From Sequoia sempervirens (Eukaryota > Streptophyta > Pinopsida > Cupressales > Cupressaceae): DNA of 64,000 bases. The notes below the pieces were generated by a model. The model did not search any database. It was not told where the DNA came from and saw nothing but the letters and a program-made list of their open reading frames with translations. A program made the position numbers and the translations under genes. The DNA lies in contig VDFB02000001.1 in the NCBI GenBank assembly GCA_007258455.2, positions 12,132,754-12,196,753 on the forward strand, given 5' to 3'. Of the stretch, positions 46,761 to 58,222 are shown one piece after another; the first letter of the stretch is position 1; every line of letters begins with the position of its first letter.

Positions 46761-47488
46761 CACTTAATCCAAAAAAGTGTGTATTTTTTGTTCATGAGGG
46801 CAGATTGCTCAACTATGTGGTGTCTAAACATGGTGTCACTATTGATCCTGAAAGAGTAAGTGTTATCTTAACTCTCCCCTTACCAGCACATAAGAAAGGT
46901 TTGTAGAGTTTTATTCATAGAATTAACTTTGTTAGGAGGTTCATCCATGACATTGCTGATTTATTAAGTCCACTAACTCATATGTTGAGAAAGAATGTTC
47001 CTTTCAATTGGACTAAGGAAGGGAAAATAATTTTTGAGCTTATAAAAGAAGCATTGGTAGCTGCACCTACACTTTTGAATCCTAATTTTTCTAAGGACTT
47101 CACTTTATATACCTATGGGAACATTGATTTTGTTTCAGCTATGCTTGTGTAGTGTAATGATGAAGGTTTTGAGCAGCCTGTGGCATTCTTCAGTCAAGGA
47201 CTCAAAGATTATGAGCTGAGATATACTTTTGAAGAAAAACATGTTCTTGTTGTTATAAGAAGTTTAAAAAAATTTAGGAACATGCTTTCTAATAACAAGA
47301 TTATGTTGATGGTTGCTCATCCAAGTGTGAAAGAGTTTTTACTAAACAAGGATTTAAGTGATAAAATAGATGGTTGGGTCACTAAGGTAATGGAGTATGA
47401 TGTAGAGATTAAGGTTACCAAGCTGGTTAGAGGCAAGGGACTGTGTGAACAACTTACTGATGGTGTTACCACCAGCAAAGAATATTAG
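46761..47488 (+). pseudogene. E4 RT connection and gypsy RNase H
   Basis: Frame shifted by one relative to RT. Blocks: KHGVTIDPERVSVIL, INFVRRFIHDIADLLSPL, FSKDFTLYTYGNIDFVSAMLV (the first RNase H Asp reads Gly within TYGNID), a TAG, then a 102-codon open end with PVAFFSQGLKDYELRYTFEEKH and KIDGWVTKVMEYDVEI. Confidence 0.83.
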
Positions 47489-48800
47489 CAAGAAATTGTT
47501 TTGGCATTGCAAGATGAAGGAAAAGCAATGGTTTCAACTCTTACTACTGATTGGATGTAAGAAATGGTTCATTTTCTATAAACTGGTGAGTGTCCTCAAA
47601 TTTTGGATAGGGCTAAAAGAAGGTATTTTCATTTGTAGTCCATTCCTTATGTGCTTCTAAATGGTTCACTTTTTAGGAGATATTTTAATGGAATATTGTT
47701 GAGGTGTATTGAGCCTAACCAAGTTGAAAGAGTGTTGCATGAATTCCATGAGGGGTCAGTTGGATGCCATTTTCACCTAGAGCAACAACTCTTAAGGTGA
47801 TGAAGGGTGGCTATTATTGGCCTAGTTTATTTAAGGATGCGCACTTGTGGGTCAGAAAGTGTAAAGAATGTGCTCTATTTGCTAGAAAGGAGAAGTTGGT
47901 AGCCTTACCTTTGCAGTCATTTTAGGTTGAACAACCCTTTATGAGGTGGGAGTTAGATTTTATTGGAGTTATAAACCCTCCATCTAGTGTTGGCCATAAG
48001 TGGGTACTTATAGCCACAGATTATTTTACTAAGTGGATTGAAGTAGTCACACTTAAAGAGGCCAATGTATATGTTGTTCTAAATTTTTATGAAGAGCTAG
48101 TTACCAGGTTTGGAATCCCATAATCTATTATTTCAGACAATGCCCTTGCTTTTGTGAGTGTTAAAATTTCTGATTGGGCTATCAAGAATGGGATTTATCT
48201 CAATACATCCTCCAATTACTATCCACAAGGAAATGGCCAAGAAAAATCCACAAATAAGAACTTAATTAGAATCATCAAGGAAAACATGGAGGGTAGCCAA
48301 AGAACTTGGCATACACAATTAAAATAAGCATTGTGGGCTAATAGAATTACCCCGAAAAGGTCAACAAGGCATTCACCTCTTATGCTTGTATATGGCAAGG
48401 AAGCCAAGCTTCCTATTTCACTAGAATTTCCAGTACTAGATATGGCTCATCAACTGGACATAATAGAGGAAGGGCCTATGACAGTAAGATTAGCTCAACT
48501 GGTTGAGTTAGAAGAAACTAGAGTTGAGGGCATGAGAAAGATAGAACAACATCAGGCTCAAATGAAGAGGTCTTTCAACAAAAGGGCACCCCAAGAACTT
48601 TTAGAGAAGGTGATATAGTGCTCAAGTGGGATGAGTTTAAAAGAAAACCTAGGAAACATTCCAAGTTTGATGCATTTTGGAGTGGGCCTTATATCATTTC
48701 TGAATGTAAACAACATAATGCTTTCCAGCTATCCAAGTTGGATGGTGATATGGAGCCAATCTCAGTCAATGGGATTCACCTCAAGAATTTCTTTTGAGGT
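47489..48800 (+). pseudogene. E4 integrase, catalytic Glu lost
   Basis: The HHCC domain lies at about 47700-47900 (CRKCKECALFARKEK-like region, with a frameshift near 47775). The core begins at 47941: Asp at 47956 (ELDFIG), TAG at 48121, Asp at 48136 (SDNALAF). The Glu position 36 residues later, at 48244, is Lys, in GNGQEKSTN. After a TAG near 48327 it continues to 48618. The final SH3-type part (FDAFWSGPYIISEC) lies at about 48610-48797 in another frame. There is no chromodomain. Confidence 0.9.
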
Positions 48801-49084
48801 ATGTCAAGAAGTTTTGAAGATAAATACGTGATGTTGCACAATAGATTAGATGCAATTTTCATTTCCATAAGTGCTTTGCAAGCATAGATAGGTAGTTTTC
48901 ACTCTAAAGTTTTTGTTTTCAATAAGTTTCCAAGTTGTTTTGAGTTTTGCTGCTGAGTTACAACATTGGAAAGAGTTGTTTAAGAACCATTTTAGGTTGG
49001 CTAAGTGACTTTGTGCCCAATAGAAATCCTAGGAAACTGGTTTTGATGTTTAGTAGGCAAACATTTAGCAGATGTTGCTAGAAA
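48801..49084 (+). other. E4 3' noncoding spacer
   Basis: Short AT-rich sequence from the integrase end to the right LTR. A clear polypurine tract is not seen next to the LTR. Confidence 0.6.
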
Positions 49085-51202
49085 TGTTACCTATTTTAGC
49101 TACTAGCTCAAACAGGTAGAGCTAAAATGATATCAAATGAAAAGATAGGTACATTTTAATTTTCTGCTACCTTACATTCATTTGCATAAAATAAATAGAA
49201 AACTATTCTATCATACTGCATTTATACAGATGCAAATAACATAGAAGAAAGATTGCACAAATCTTTTCAAAAAATAGTCTTTATTGATAGTATAATTGTA
49301 TAATTTCTCACACAAGCCGTGAGATTAACTTGTTTAACACAAATGAAAGAAAGGATTATACATTTATAGATATTAATAGAAAGGAATGCACATATGAGGA
49401 AGGGTGGCTCATCATTTCTTGAATGACGAGTCTTCAATTGAGTTGTCCTGCATCTTTTTCAATCTATCCCTTGTCCTGCAACTAGCTTCAACCTCCTTGC
49501 TGCTCCTAGTTGCCTACATCTGAGAAAAGGAGTGTTGTTAGAGCAATGAAAAGTCACTAATCCATACATGCACATACCTCTATAAACATACAATCTAACC
49601 CTCATTTGCATTAAACAATTTGCATATCATGTCCAGGAAAACAAGAATGATCAAACACATCTGCCATATGCATATATTTCTAACGTGTTTGTGTTATGTG
49701 CAGATACAGGAAAAGTAATGTTGTTCTTTTGTTTCATCAAATTACAACATGTGGGTTAAAATGTGGCTCCCATAAGGGTTGATCCCAACATGCTGAGTTT
49801 ATCAAATAATGAGCTCATTCAAGCTCATTTAAGAGGGAAATGTAATGTTAAAAGTCATCATCTCAACATGATCATGGAATGATAGTGAACATGCATACAT
49901 ATTAAGTTCACAAAGTATTTCTTCAAGGAGTAGCTACAGAAGCAATGAAGTGTAGCAGTGATTCATTCATATAAAAGTCATTTTTCTGTTCCACAAGTGT
50001 TCTGTAAGTATTCAAAGAGAATAGTGATCACGATGGTCATTAAATAGTCACATGTAGGCATAAAACTCAAAATTCAAAGATATGCTACAAGATTGTCATG
50101 ATGGTAATGATATTACTATCAATGTAAGATACAAGAGTGATATTTGGCAGTTCTTATAGTTGATTAAGAAGAGATACAAGATTATGAATAAATAGTCATA
50201 ACTCTTGAGCAATGCCTCATCAGAAGCAGTGGAACAACAAGCAAAATCTTTGAAAGTAGTAAGTTCCTTTGTATCATGGAAGGAAATATATTACAATTAA
50301 AAGAAAATATCTCTATGTACTATACAAGATACTCTGTATTTTTCAAGCAAAAAGAGTAATATATAAAGGGAAACCAGGTTTCTAAGAAAATGCCATGAAG
50401 TGCTTGCAAATGCCTAGAAATTTTGAAATGAAAACTCAGGAGGAGACCACATTATTCACGATACTTGTAAACCCATTTGGGTTTTTTAAGTTTTGAGCCC
50501 ACAATAGAGATTTTCAGGGGTCGACCATTGATGAAATGGTGTCAAATTTTAGTAGAGGGATGTGGTTGCAGCTTGAATAATATAAATACTTCATTTTTTC
50601 TACAAAAAATGGAGGTAAATGTAGCTATTGGAGAATACATTGCTCTTTTTCATGCATCAAAGCTATTTGGGTTTTCTGAAAAAAGAGCAAGATACAAAGA
50701 GAAGAGCGGTTTTTAAGTCATTACAAATCCAGAAAGACAAGATGCCTGAGCACCTATGGTCGCGAGTTGTAGGTATATTCTTCTCAAAATACAAACAAAC
50801 CAATTTGAGGGTTTGTTTTCTATCAAATGCAAAGAAAATATTCGGTCTTATTGGCGAATGAATAGCAATCTACAAAAGAAACAAATGCAAATATTTGAGC
50901 TTTTCTTTTGTTTCAAGAACACAAATGAAATACTTACCCAGCTGGTGTCTTTTTTGTTCTCCAAAATCTTTGCTTAAAGATGCTCTCTCTAGGCTCAAAA
51001 AACATTTTCCATGGCAGCTAGACAAAAGAGAAAGCAATAGAAAGTAAAGCAAATGAAAAAATGTATTAGAAAAACTATAGGAGTCGCGGCTTGAGAGGCC
51101 TAAAATCCTTTAAAAATGAGCTTTTCATTCTTTTTTTGTTTCAAAAAATGGTTTACTTGCATTTTATGAAGAAATTCTATAGGGAAATGCACTGGAAAAG
51201 GT

Positions 51203-51207
51203 CTTTG
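51203..51207. repeat. Target-site duplication of the 1.8 kb insertion (left copy)
   Basis: CTTTG, identical to 53011-53015. The uninterrupted site is seen once in the other LTR near 41230. Confidence 0.92.
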
Positions 51208-53010
51208 TGTTGTCCCTCAGTATCGTTTGGAATTAATGTCAATACACTAAGGTTGAGGTAACAGGTTGTGCACATGGTGATTTCTTTCAGTTTTGCATGA
51301 GTTTATATATCTTGTAGCATCTTCATCTATATTTGGCATAATTTTTTGGTAACATAACTAGTCTGGCCTTTGCTCAATTTGGTATCATAAAGTTCATTTT
51401 GCATCTCTATTGGCACCTTTGATAAAGTGCGGTGATTAAGGTTTTCTTCTAAAGGTCACTTCAAACAAAAAACAAAGGGGGATTTTTGCTACATTGTTTT
51501 TCACAAAGTAATATTGTTCTCCAAACTTGAACTTGAAATCTTTGTGAATAGAAGTTTCGTTTCAAAGAGTGCATATTAACACACTAAGTGTTTTTCTACA
51601 AAGCACAATGCAAAAAGGGTGGCAAAGAGTTGTCGATGATCATTGTTTTTTATTTTGACTTTATTGGGAATTCTTTCCCATCAAAATGCACGGACATGAA
51701 AAATCATTATGCTTTTTTTGAAAAAGACTTTGAAAATATTGGTTAAGCATCGACAATTGTTTCATTTCATTTAATGTTTTGACTTACCCTAATCATGACA
51801 TGGTTGTAAAGAAGAACCTTTCTAAGGCGTCAGCCGAGTGAGCAAGCAGTGGTGAAATGGTATTTTGATGACTTCTTCTACCAGCCCAGGTGTAGTCCTC
51901 TCCATTGTCTAGGCTTTATAGAATACTTTTTTCTGTGAATCGATGTGGATACACTGTTAGTAATTGTTTTTGTTTTATCTGGAAGTTTCGACTGCATGTA
52001 TAGGGTTTCTGCTTTAATACTTTATGACTGTTAAGTGTTCATTGAAAGTTGTTTTGTTGGGTTATAATAGTTGTTGTTAAGGTGTGCCTCTATAATCTTG
52101 GTGTGTAAATACTTGTTTGGAAACTCATTTTGGATTTGTTGAAGTAATGTTTACCCTTGTGTCAGGGTTGTAATCATTTGTGTTTATTGTGTTAAAAATA
52201 AAACAACCCTTATCGGGCCTGTTGTTGAAGATTACAGGTTTATCAAATTGTCTTGTGGGCTTATGTGTGTGGTTATACATCTTTCAAGGATGTCAGTTTG
52301 TTATAAGGTATATGGCAGTTATCTGTTGGTTATACTAAATACCTTTTTGACAAGTTTATTGCGATGGATTATAGTTGCAGACTTGCATGGAAAATGTTGT
52401 TGTGTAACTGGAAAAGGCAGTTGCTGGTTCGGCTTCATGTGGAAGTTGCTCATACAGTTTTCAAACAGATTCTTTTTTAGAACAGAGGACTTATATATTT
52501 TGTATTGCTCATTCAATGTTTTTTTGGATGAGAGGATTTGAAAAAAATATAGATTATATCTTTCTAAAGGACAATATATTGTTTTTGAGGCTTGGAACTT
52601 TGTGACTCTGATTCTGAGGTCATTGTAGAACAGAGTATGTTATTATTGAAATAGAGACCAACTCTGTGTTTACAATTCTTTCATATTTTTACATTTCAAA
52701 AGTCTATCAGTGAGATAGCACTATAAGACTATCAGTGAGATAGCATCATTGTCAATGAGACAAATCTGCCAATGAGGCACTATAATTGTTAAATTTGATA
52801 AGATAAGGCCAATGAGGTCAATTTTGAGTGGTTTTCTACCCCAGAGGGTTTCCACTCAGGAAAATTTCTTTGTGTCAAATTTTCTGTGATGATTGCTTTC
52901 TTTATTTAGGAAAATATTTGAATTATCTTAAAAGTTTCCATTTTTAAATCCAGTTGATTTTGATCACTGATTCACCCCCCCCCCTCTTAGTGATCACCAT
53001 ACTCTTAACA
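51208..53010 (+). mobile_element. Solo LTR, possibly Ty1/copia Sirevirus type
   Basis: 1803 bp from TGTTGTCCCTCAG to CTCTTAACA (TG...CA) with an exact 5 bp duplication and no coding content. A run of C followed by CTCTTAGTGATCACC lies 30-40 bp before the end. From memory this resembles the C-rich end of Sirevirus LTRs. It would then be a solo LTR left by LTR-LTR recombination. The orientation rests on that resemblance. A 25 bp-period repeat (ATCAGTGAGATAGCA) lies near 52706-52745. Confidence 0.72.
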
Positions 53011-54449
53011 CTTTGTTGCTTGCAATTCTGCCGTGAAATCTATAACAAAGCTCCACAAACCCCCATGGCGACATTCTCTCATCAAGAGTAGCAAAAATAA
53101 ATGAAAATAGAAAATGAATTATTTTCCATTCATTTTAGGTTTTGATAACCTAAAGGAAGCTGATAGAGTAAAGGAATTTTTCCTTTATTTTATTTTAAAA
53201 GTCTAGTCACTTATGTTTATGCCGTGGTATTTCATATGGCTTGTAATTCTTTTGAATATTTCATAACACTTAGTTAATAAGCCTTTTGTATTTGGCTTTT
53301 TATTTTGCATTTAAAATTCAAAATTGTATAACTTTATTTAAGTGATGAAATATAAATCACTTTAAATAAAAGTTATTTATGAATGCAAAGTAAAGATGTC
53401 TTATGATGCAATTTTTAAATGATGGACTAAGGAAGAGTTAAATGAAGCAATGACACTTTTACTTACATCTTGGAAGTGGTTGAAAAAATTGGCCAACATG
53501 TGGAGCAAAAATAGGATTTTTGGTCACTTAATTGAGAGTTCAGTTTCAGTTAAGAGTCCAAATGGGTTGAGTATCAATCAAGGAGCATTTTGAGGCACTT
53601 AACTCATTGTTTCTTGTAGTTGCAACCCTATTTTTGAGGGATTTTCAATTATGCACGACCCTTTGGGTTGTTTTCAAATTTAGAACTCCTTATGCATATT
53701 TTGAGGAGTTTCTTTCAGTTAGATGTCTAATTTGACAGAGAGGTTGGAGTTTAACAACTTGTATAAGTCTTTTTCTCCTCTCATTTTCTCTTCAGTTCTT
53801 GCTAATTCATCTTATGCTACTTGTAATTTTTAGAGTTTTGGAGCAGAGGTGAAGAGTTTGTAACTCATTTTCAGTGATCAATACAACATTGCAACACCTT
53901 TTTGAGAGTAATATGAAGCAGTTTCCCTTCTCATTTTTTTGAAATTGTGTACTCAGTGATTCGTGCAATTTATGTGATATCTTTTTCCTTATAATTGCAT
54001 TTCATAGTGGTACCTTTATGCAAAGTTACACATATATTTGCAGGTTATAAGTTGTGCCAATAATATAATCAGTCTTGTGAGAAAAAACATATTTTCTCCT
54101 ACTAGGATAGTGAGAATTTAGCCTTCTTATAAATTTTTAATACAAAGTTTATGAGTTTTGAGTTGTGCAAAAATAAGCTTTTGTTACTGGTTTTTTGTGT
54201 GTTTCCATTTGAGAAGACTTCATAGATTTATTTGGTGCATCACCTTTAGGACTAGATTTCATTTACATGTTTTTTCCTCCTTTCTCTTTTCTCTGCAAAG
54301 TCATTAGTAAGACCAATTCAAGTGAGGTATCAAGGGGAGCCAACCCTTTCTCTGGAGGTCCATTCTCTCTATAGATTACCTATAGCCTAGGAATGTTCCC
54401 ATGTGTCACAAACTTGTTGAGTTGATAGCTTAGCAAAGGGTGCATGTTG

Positions 54450-54944
54450 TAGTGATAATAGGTTGATTAACATATTTTTGCTTGTATTATAGGTATGGGC
54501 TATTACTCTATGAGAGGGAGCCTTAGATTTTAGGAATCTTGTATAAAGGTTTGGCATGTCACTTCTGACAAGGACCCTACAAATAGAATGAATTATTTTA
54601 GAAGATGGGATAAACAGAGTCACATAAATGACCTGTCTCTTAGGCCTTTGAGGGGTGGTAGCGACTATGACTATATTTACATACTCTTTGACTTGTGAAG
54701 AAGAATGTTTTAATAAAGAAGTTTTCTTATCAAATTTTTGAGTAGAAGGAGATGTCTCTAAGAAATCATGGTCTAAGGCATTGTCCAACATCTCAAAATC
54801 TCGTTTAGAAAAATCCTTATCAAAAGCATTGAAATTTTGAAGAAAAAGATCTGACATGATTTCATTCATGTCAAGTTCACCAAAATGTATAGGGGTTTCA
54901 CTACCCTTAATATGGTGAGGTATTAAGGAGAAAACAACACTCAA
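54450..54944 (-). pseudogene. Element C: start of the polyprotein ORF
   Basis: 165 codons open to the left up to the E4 insertion, from an ATG at 54942-54944. Acidic and Ser-rich, then HRVIAHTYNTSKNMLINLL. I recognise no gag core here. It seems to be the segment upstream of protease, so C may lack gag or its gag may have been deleted. The last codons of the apparent ORF (54387-54444) are E4 LTR sequence, not C. Confidence 0.6.
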
Positions 54945-55151
54945 TTATCTCAAAGATCAAAGCTCAACTGATGAGATAAAGAATGAAGAATGTTTGTACT
55001 ATTTAATTGAATAAACACTAAACTACTACTAACAAGTATAATGAAATCACTTAATTAGAGGAACAAATATTAGAATTGAAATCTCTTATATACATAAATA
55101 GAAAGTGCATAAGCTACTAATTTTTTCATCGATAGGATTAGCTCTGAGCCA
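54945..55151 (-). promoter_or_regulatory. Element C leader with primer-site candidate
   Basis: AT-rich leader. On the minus strand TGGCTCAGAGCTAATCC (55135-55151) resembles the initiator-Met primer site TGGTATCAGAGC, preceded by CCA as an LTR end would be. No other feature is seen. Confidence 0.4.
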
Positions 55152-55760
55152 TGGACAACAATTCGTCACAGGGACATTTGCACCCACATTGCCATCTCTA
55201 ATGAAACAAAAAATAAGAAACCAAAATCTGAGAAGTCTAGCTTGTCAAACCTATACATTTTCACACAAAAAGAATGAAATAAATGTTGGGGGTTGTTTTG
55301 GGGGTTTCCTCAAGAAAACCCTCACTTTGGTTTTTCCACCTCCACGAATAGCTAGATAGGATTGAGATAGATAAAATGCATAAAGTAAAAGATGTGTGAT
55401 AGAAATAAACCTTGTAAAGGAGGAGAACCCCTATCACGAATAAAATAGACGTGCAATAGAAACAAACCTCACAAAGGAGGAGAATCCCTATCACAAATAA
55501 AATAGATAAGATAAGATAACAAGAGAGCATTACCAATATCTCATGGCTCCTTTCTTGGATTGATACATGTGATGTAGTAGCATGCAAGAGAAGCCTTGTT
55601 TGTTGCTTGAGAGAGAAATCTAGAAGAGCTTCACCATGAGAATAAGAGAGCAAGAAGAAAGCCAAAGAGAGTGAAGAGAATGAGATTAATGAGAATGAGA
55701 GTTGAAAATGAGGTTTTGTGAGGCTGCACATGTGAGATGAGTCGTTACATACACTTCCAT
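55152..55760 (-). repeat. Candidate 5' LTR of element C (at least R-U5 part)
   Basis: Assigned only from its place before the primer-site candidate. It contains a 156-codon hydrophobic open stretch on the minus strand (55261-55731), which I take as chance, and a 57 bp tandem duplication. No partner LTR is in the window. The outer boundary is unknown. Confidence 0.35.
55395..55508. repeat. Tandem duplication, period 57 bp
   Basis: Two diverged copies sharing AGAAA.AAACC.. and AAAGGAGGAGAA.CCCTATC. The period is 19 codons, so it shows as a protein repeat (ILFVIG.LLL) on the minus strand. Confidence 0.8.
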
Positions 55761-57659
55761 GTTGTTATGACGTGTTTCATAAGAAAAAGACGTGGAATAT
55801 TCACATTTGAATCTTAGAAAGTTCAGGGATGCTAGTGCATTATGGAGACATTTTTGTGTTATGCTAGTGTCCTACTCAAAACTTTGCACAAGTAAGGTAT
55901 TCATGATACTAGTGCTTAATCATTAATTTCCCATGGGGTCAGAATCATGAAATTCAAACTTATGGGTTTTTTTCATAAATGTGGTGAGCTTAAATGTGTA
56001 AGTGTGGAATTTCCATAGGATGCAATTTTATGAAACTACACTAAGTATTTCTACTATAACTTTGATAACCCAGTTAAAAGTACTTAATTTCTTTTCACAG
56101 TCTTGGGTTCTTTTCACTCTAGCATATCCCTAGTGTAACTAAATTGGCCTTCACGTTTCATTGGCCAGATATAGTCACTTGTAGATATTAACATATATTT
56201 TTTTACACTCTACTTAGAAGATAGGTTTCTATTATAACATAGCTAGCATTCCAAAATTATTAAAAAAAAATCTCTTTGGCATATATACAACAATCCTTTG
56301 TGCCCACCAAATATTCTCTCCTCTATAGGTTGTCTGGTGTATATCTCCTTCACTTAATGATTATATTTGAAGTTAATTTATTGTGTCATAATGTTAAATT
56401 TTATTCATTTTTAGATGTTATTTATATGGTACTACAAGTTCTACTCTATTATCCTTGTTTTCTATAAATCATCTTGAATAGGTTTTAAATTCATTTTTTG
56501 GGGAATACCATCTTGTAATCATTATTATTGTAAAAAGGATTGGAAATAGAAGTTGAGTCTTTTGTTGCCACAAATATGACACTAAGATATAGACTAAGCT
56601 TGTATTTGCACATGAAGAAGCCCTACAATTTCCTTGATATATGTAGATGGATATGATTAAATGGTAGTGATTGTAAAAAAAGTCTCTTACTAAAAACAAT
56701 GCTTTTATTTAAACATTTCTAAACATCTTGTAGAATTTCTCTCCTCTAAAGGTCATTAGTTATTTATATTTTGAATGCTAACTCTAAAAACATAGATAAC
56801 CTATCATTCGGAGAAAAGCTTCAGATAGGTGGGAATATATAGAGTTTTTTAAATTAACTTAATGCTTTTCTTCAAACTTTGAATACATAATTGAAATTTA
56901 TGCTTTTGTTCAAATGGATTCACCTAAAACACTCTAACCAAATTGTTGGGAATATATTGCAAAACATCCCATCATATCATTACAATTTTCAAAGAGAACC
57001 TAGAAACAATTTGACATTAGCACACATAATAATTAACTTAAAATTATGTTCTAGTAGAAAATATTCATGACTCTGCAGTGTCAACAACCTTGGTTTACTA
57101 CTTCCAAAGGAGCTTGCAGCTGAATTTTTTTTAGCTAATATTCAATGAACCCTATTGGACATTAGAAACCTTTTTTGGGATGTTGATTATTAGATGTTGT
57201 GAGAACTACTTCTTGTGTAAAGCCAGACTCCCCAACCTTTACCAATTTCACCCACGTTCTCCTCTCATGCAAGATGTGAAAGCCTTTCAAGGCACATGGG
57301 GAGAGATTTTATTATATTTTTTTATAATAATAAAGGTATCACCTATTTTACTAAAATAATATTGATGCATTTTTATTTTATTTTTATTCTTGTTTTTAAA
57401 TAATCTTTAACTCCTTTTTTCTAAAAAAAACAAGAGAACTTTTAATATCTTTATTAAAATATAATATTATTTATTAATAATATATATATATATATATATA
57501 TTTATTATAATAATAGCTACATAAAATAAAATTTCAATTCTCATTTAGATTGGGCTCATTTTGACGAAACGTCAAATTTCAACTATATATCAACCAGTCA
57601 ACCAGTAGTGCACCCTTGTGTTAGGTTTGGCTCATGACCCGATGTTGACAGAGGCCCTT
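55761..57659. other. Unassigned AT-rich sequence
   Basis: About 1.9 kb without recognisable coding sequence, LTR pair or RNA gene. It contains a TA microsatellite at 57480-57501 and T/A homopolymer runs. It could be older repeat or unique intergenic DNA. Confidence 0.5.
57480..57501. repeat. TA dinucleotide microsatellite
   Basis: About 11 uninterrupted TA units within AT-rich DNA. Confidence 0.88.
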
Positions 57660-58222
57660 TATATTACTTAATGTAGTGTAGGAAATTGTATACCTCTACA
57701 ATTTCACACTATGTTTGGGTCCCTCAATTTATTAGACTTAATTAATCTTCTAATTTTCCAAATTATGCATTCCAAAGCCTTATTCTTACCATTCTCCAAA
57801 AGGGAAACCAACATTTAATTAATGCATTTAATAATTTAATTGCCATGAAATATGTGTGTCTTGGAAATTTAGGCCAGGACCCATTCACCCATGGGAAAAT
57901 GGGTCCCCTTTAGGTGCCAAGACCCATTTAAAAATATGTTTTGGGAAGCCTCTTAATGATTCAAATTCAAGTTGTAAGTGTCAGCTTTTGGAATCTAATT
58001 TTTGGGAAATTAGATAAACATGTATATATATAGTCTTTTTATCGTTTGAAATCATCTAGCATCAAGAAAAATGTTAAAGAGAAAATATTATTGTCAAGAT
58101 CATTCAAGAGTAGATTTATCAGTCATTTACAATACCAATCAAGATCCTAACATCATGTTCAAGTTGATCCATAACTTGATATTCAAGTTGCGATAATGAA
58201 AATTTCAAAAAAATCTAAGTAG
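57660..58222. other. Possible LTR remnant upstream of the 58.2 kb ORF
   Basis: It begins TGTAGGAAATTGTATACCTC, an LTR-like start. It has a TATA-like TGTATATATATAG near 58020 followed by an A-rich leader-like stretch. No partner, primer site or TSD was found, so this is only a suggestion. Confidence 0.25.

Larger units (their letters stand above)
39126..54444 (+). mobile_element. E4: large Ty3/gypsy element with second RNase H before RT
   Basis: 15.3 kb, or about 13.5 kb without the solo-LTR-like insertion in its right LTR. LTRs of about 3.5 kb begin TGTTACCTATTTTAGC and end GGGTGCA. The interior of 6.5 kb has gag, protease, archaeal-type RNase H, linker, RT, RNase H and integrase in that order, as in E2, which it resembles domain by domain but not in LTR sequence. 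All genes carry stops and frameshifts, and three active sites have lost key residues. Confidence 0.92.
49085..54444 (+). repeat. E4 3' LTR, carrying an insertion
   Basis: Pairs with 39126-42599. It is interrupted at 51208-53010 by a 1.8 kb insertion flanked by CTTTG. The rest is about 3.55 kb. It ends GGGTGCA at 54444. Confidence 0.9.
7622..55760 (-). mobile_element. C: host Tat-type Ty3/gypsy element, cut by at least four insertions
   Basis: The oldest recognisable element, read right to left. Surviving segments are about 55760-54450, 39125-38597, 38250-36412, 29943-27491 and 7721-7622, probably continuing in 1351-1. Their coding order is leader, protease, RT, RNase H, second archaeal-type RNase H, integrase, which is the usual Tat order. 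E4, a foldback element, D and E2 split it inside the ORF and E1 split its 3' region. The reading frame resumes across four of these junctions when the insert and one TSD copy are removed. No gag core was recognised, and no second LTR lies in the window. Confidence 0.82.

Noticed and set aside
55261..55731. 156-codon minus-strand ORF with internal repeats
   Set aside because: Hydrophobic, repeat caused by a 57 bp tandem duplication, and located in the candidate LTR of element C; no family recognised.
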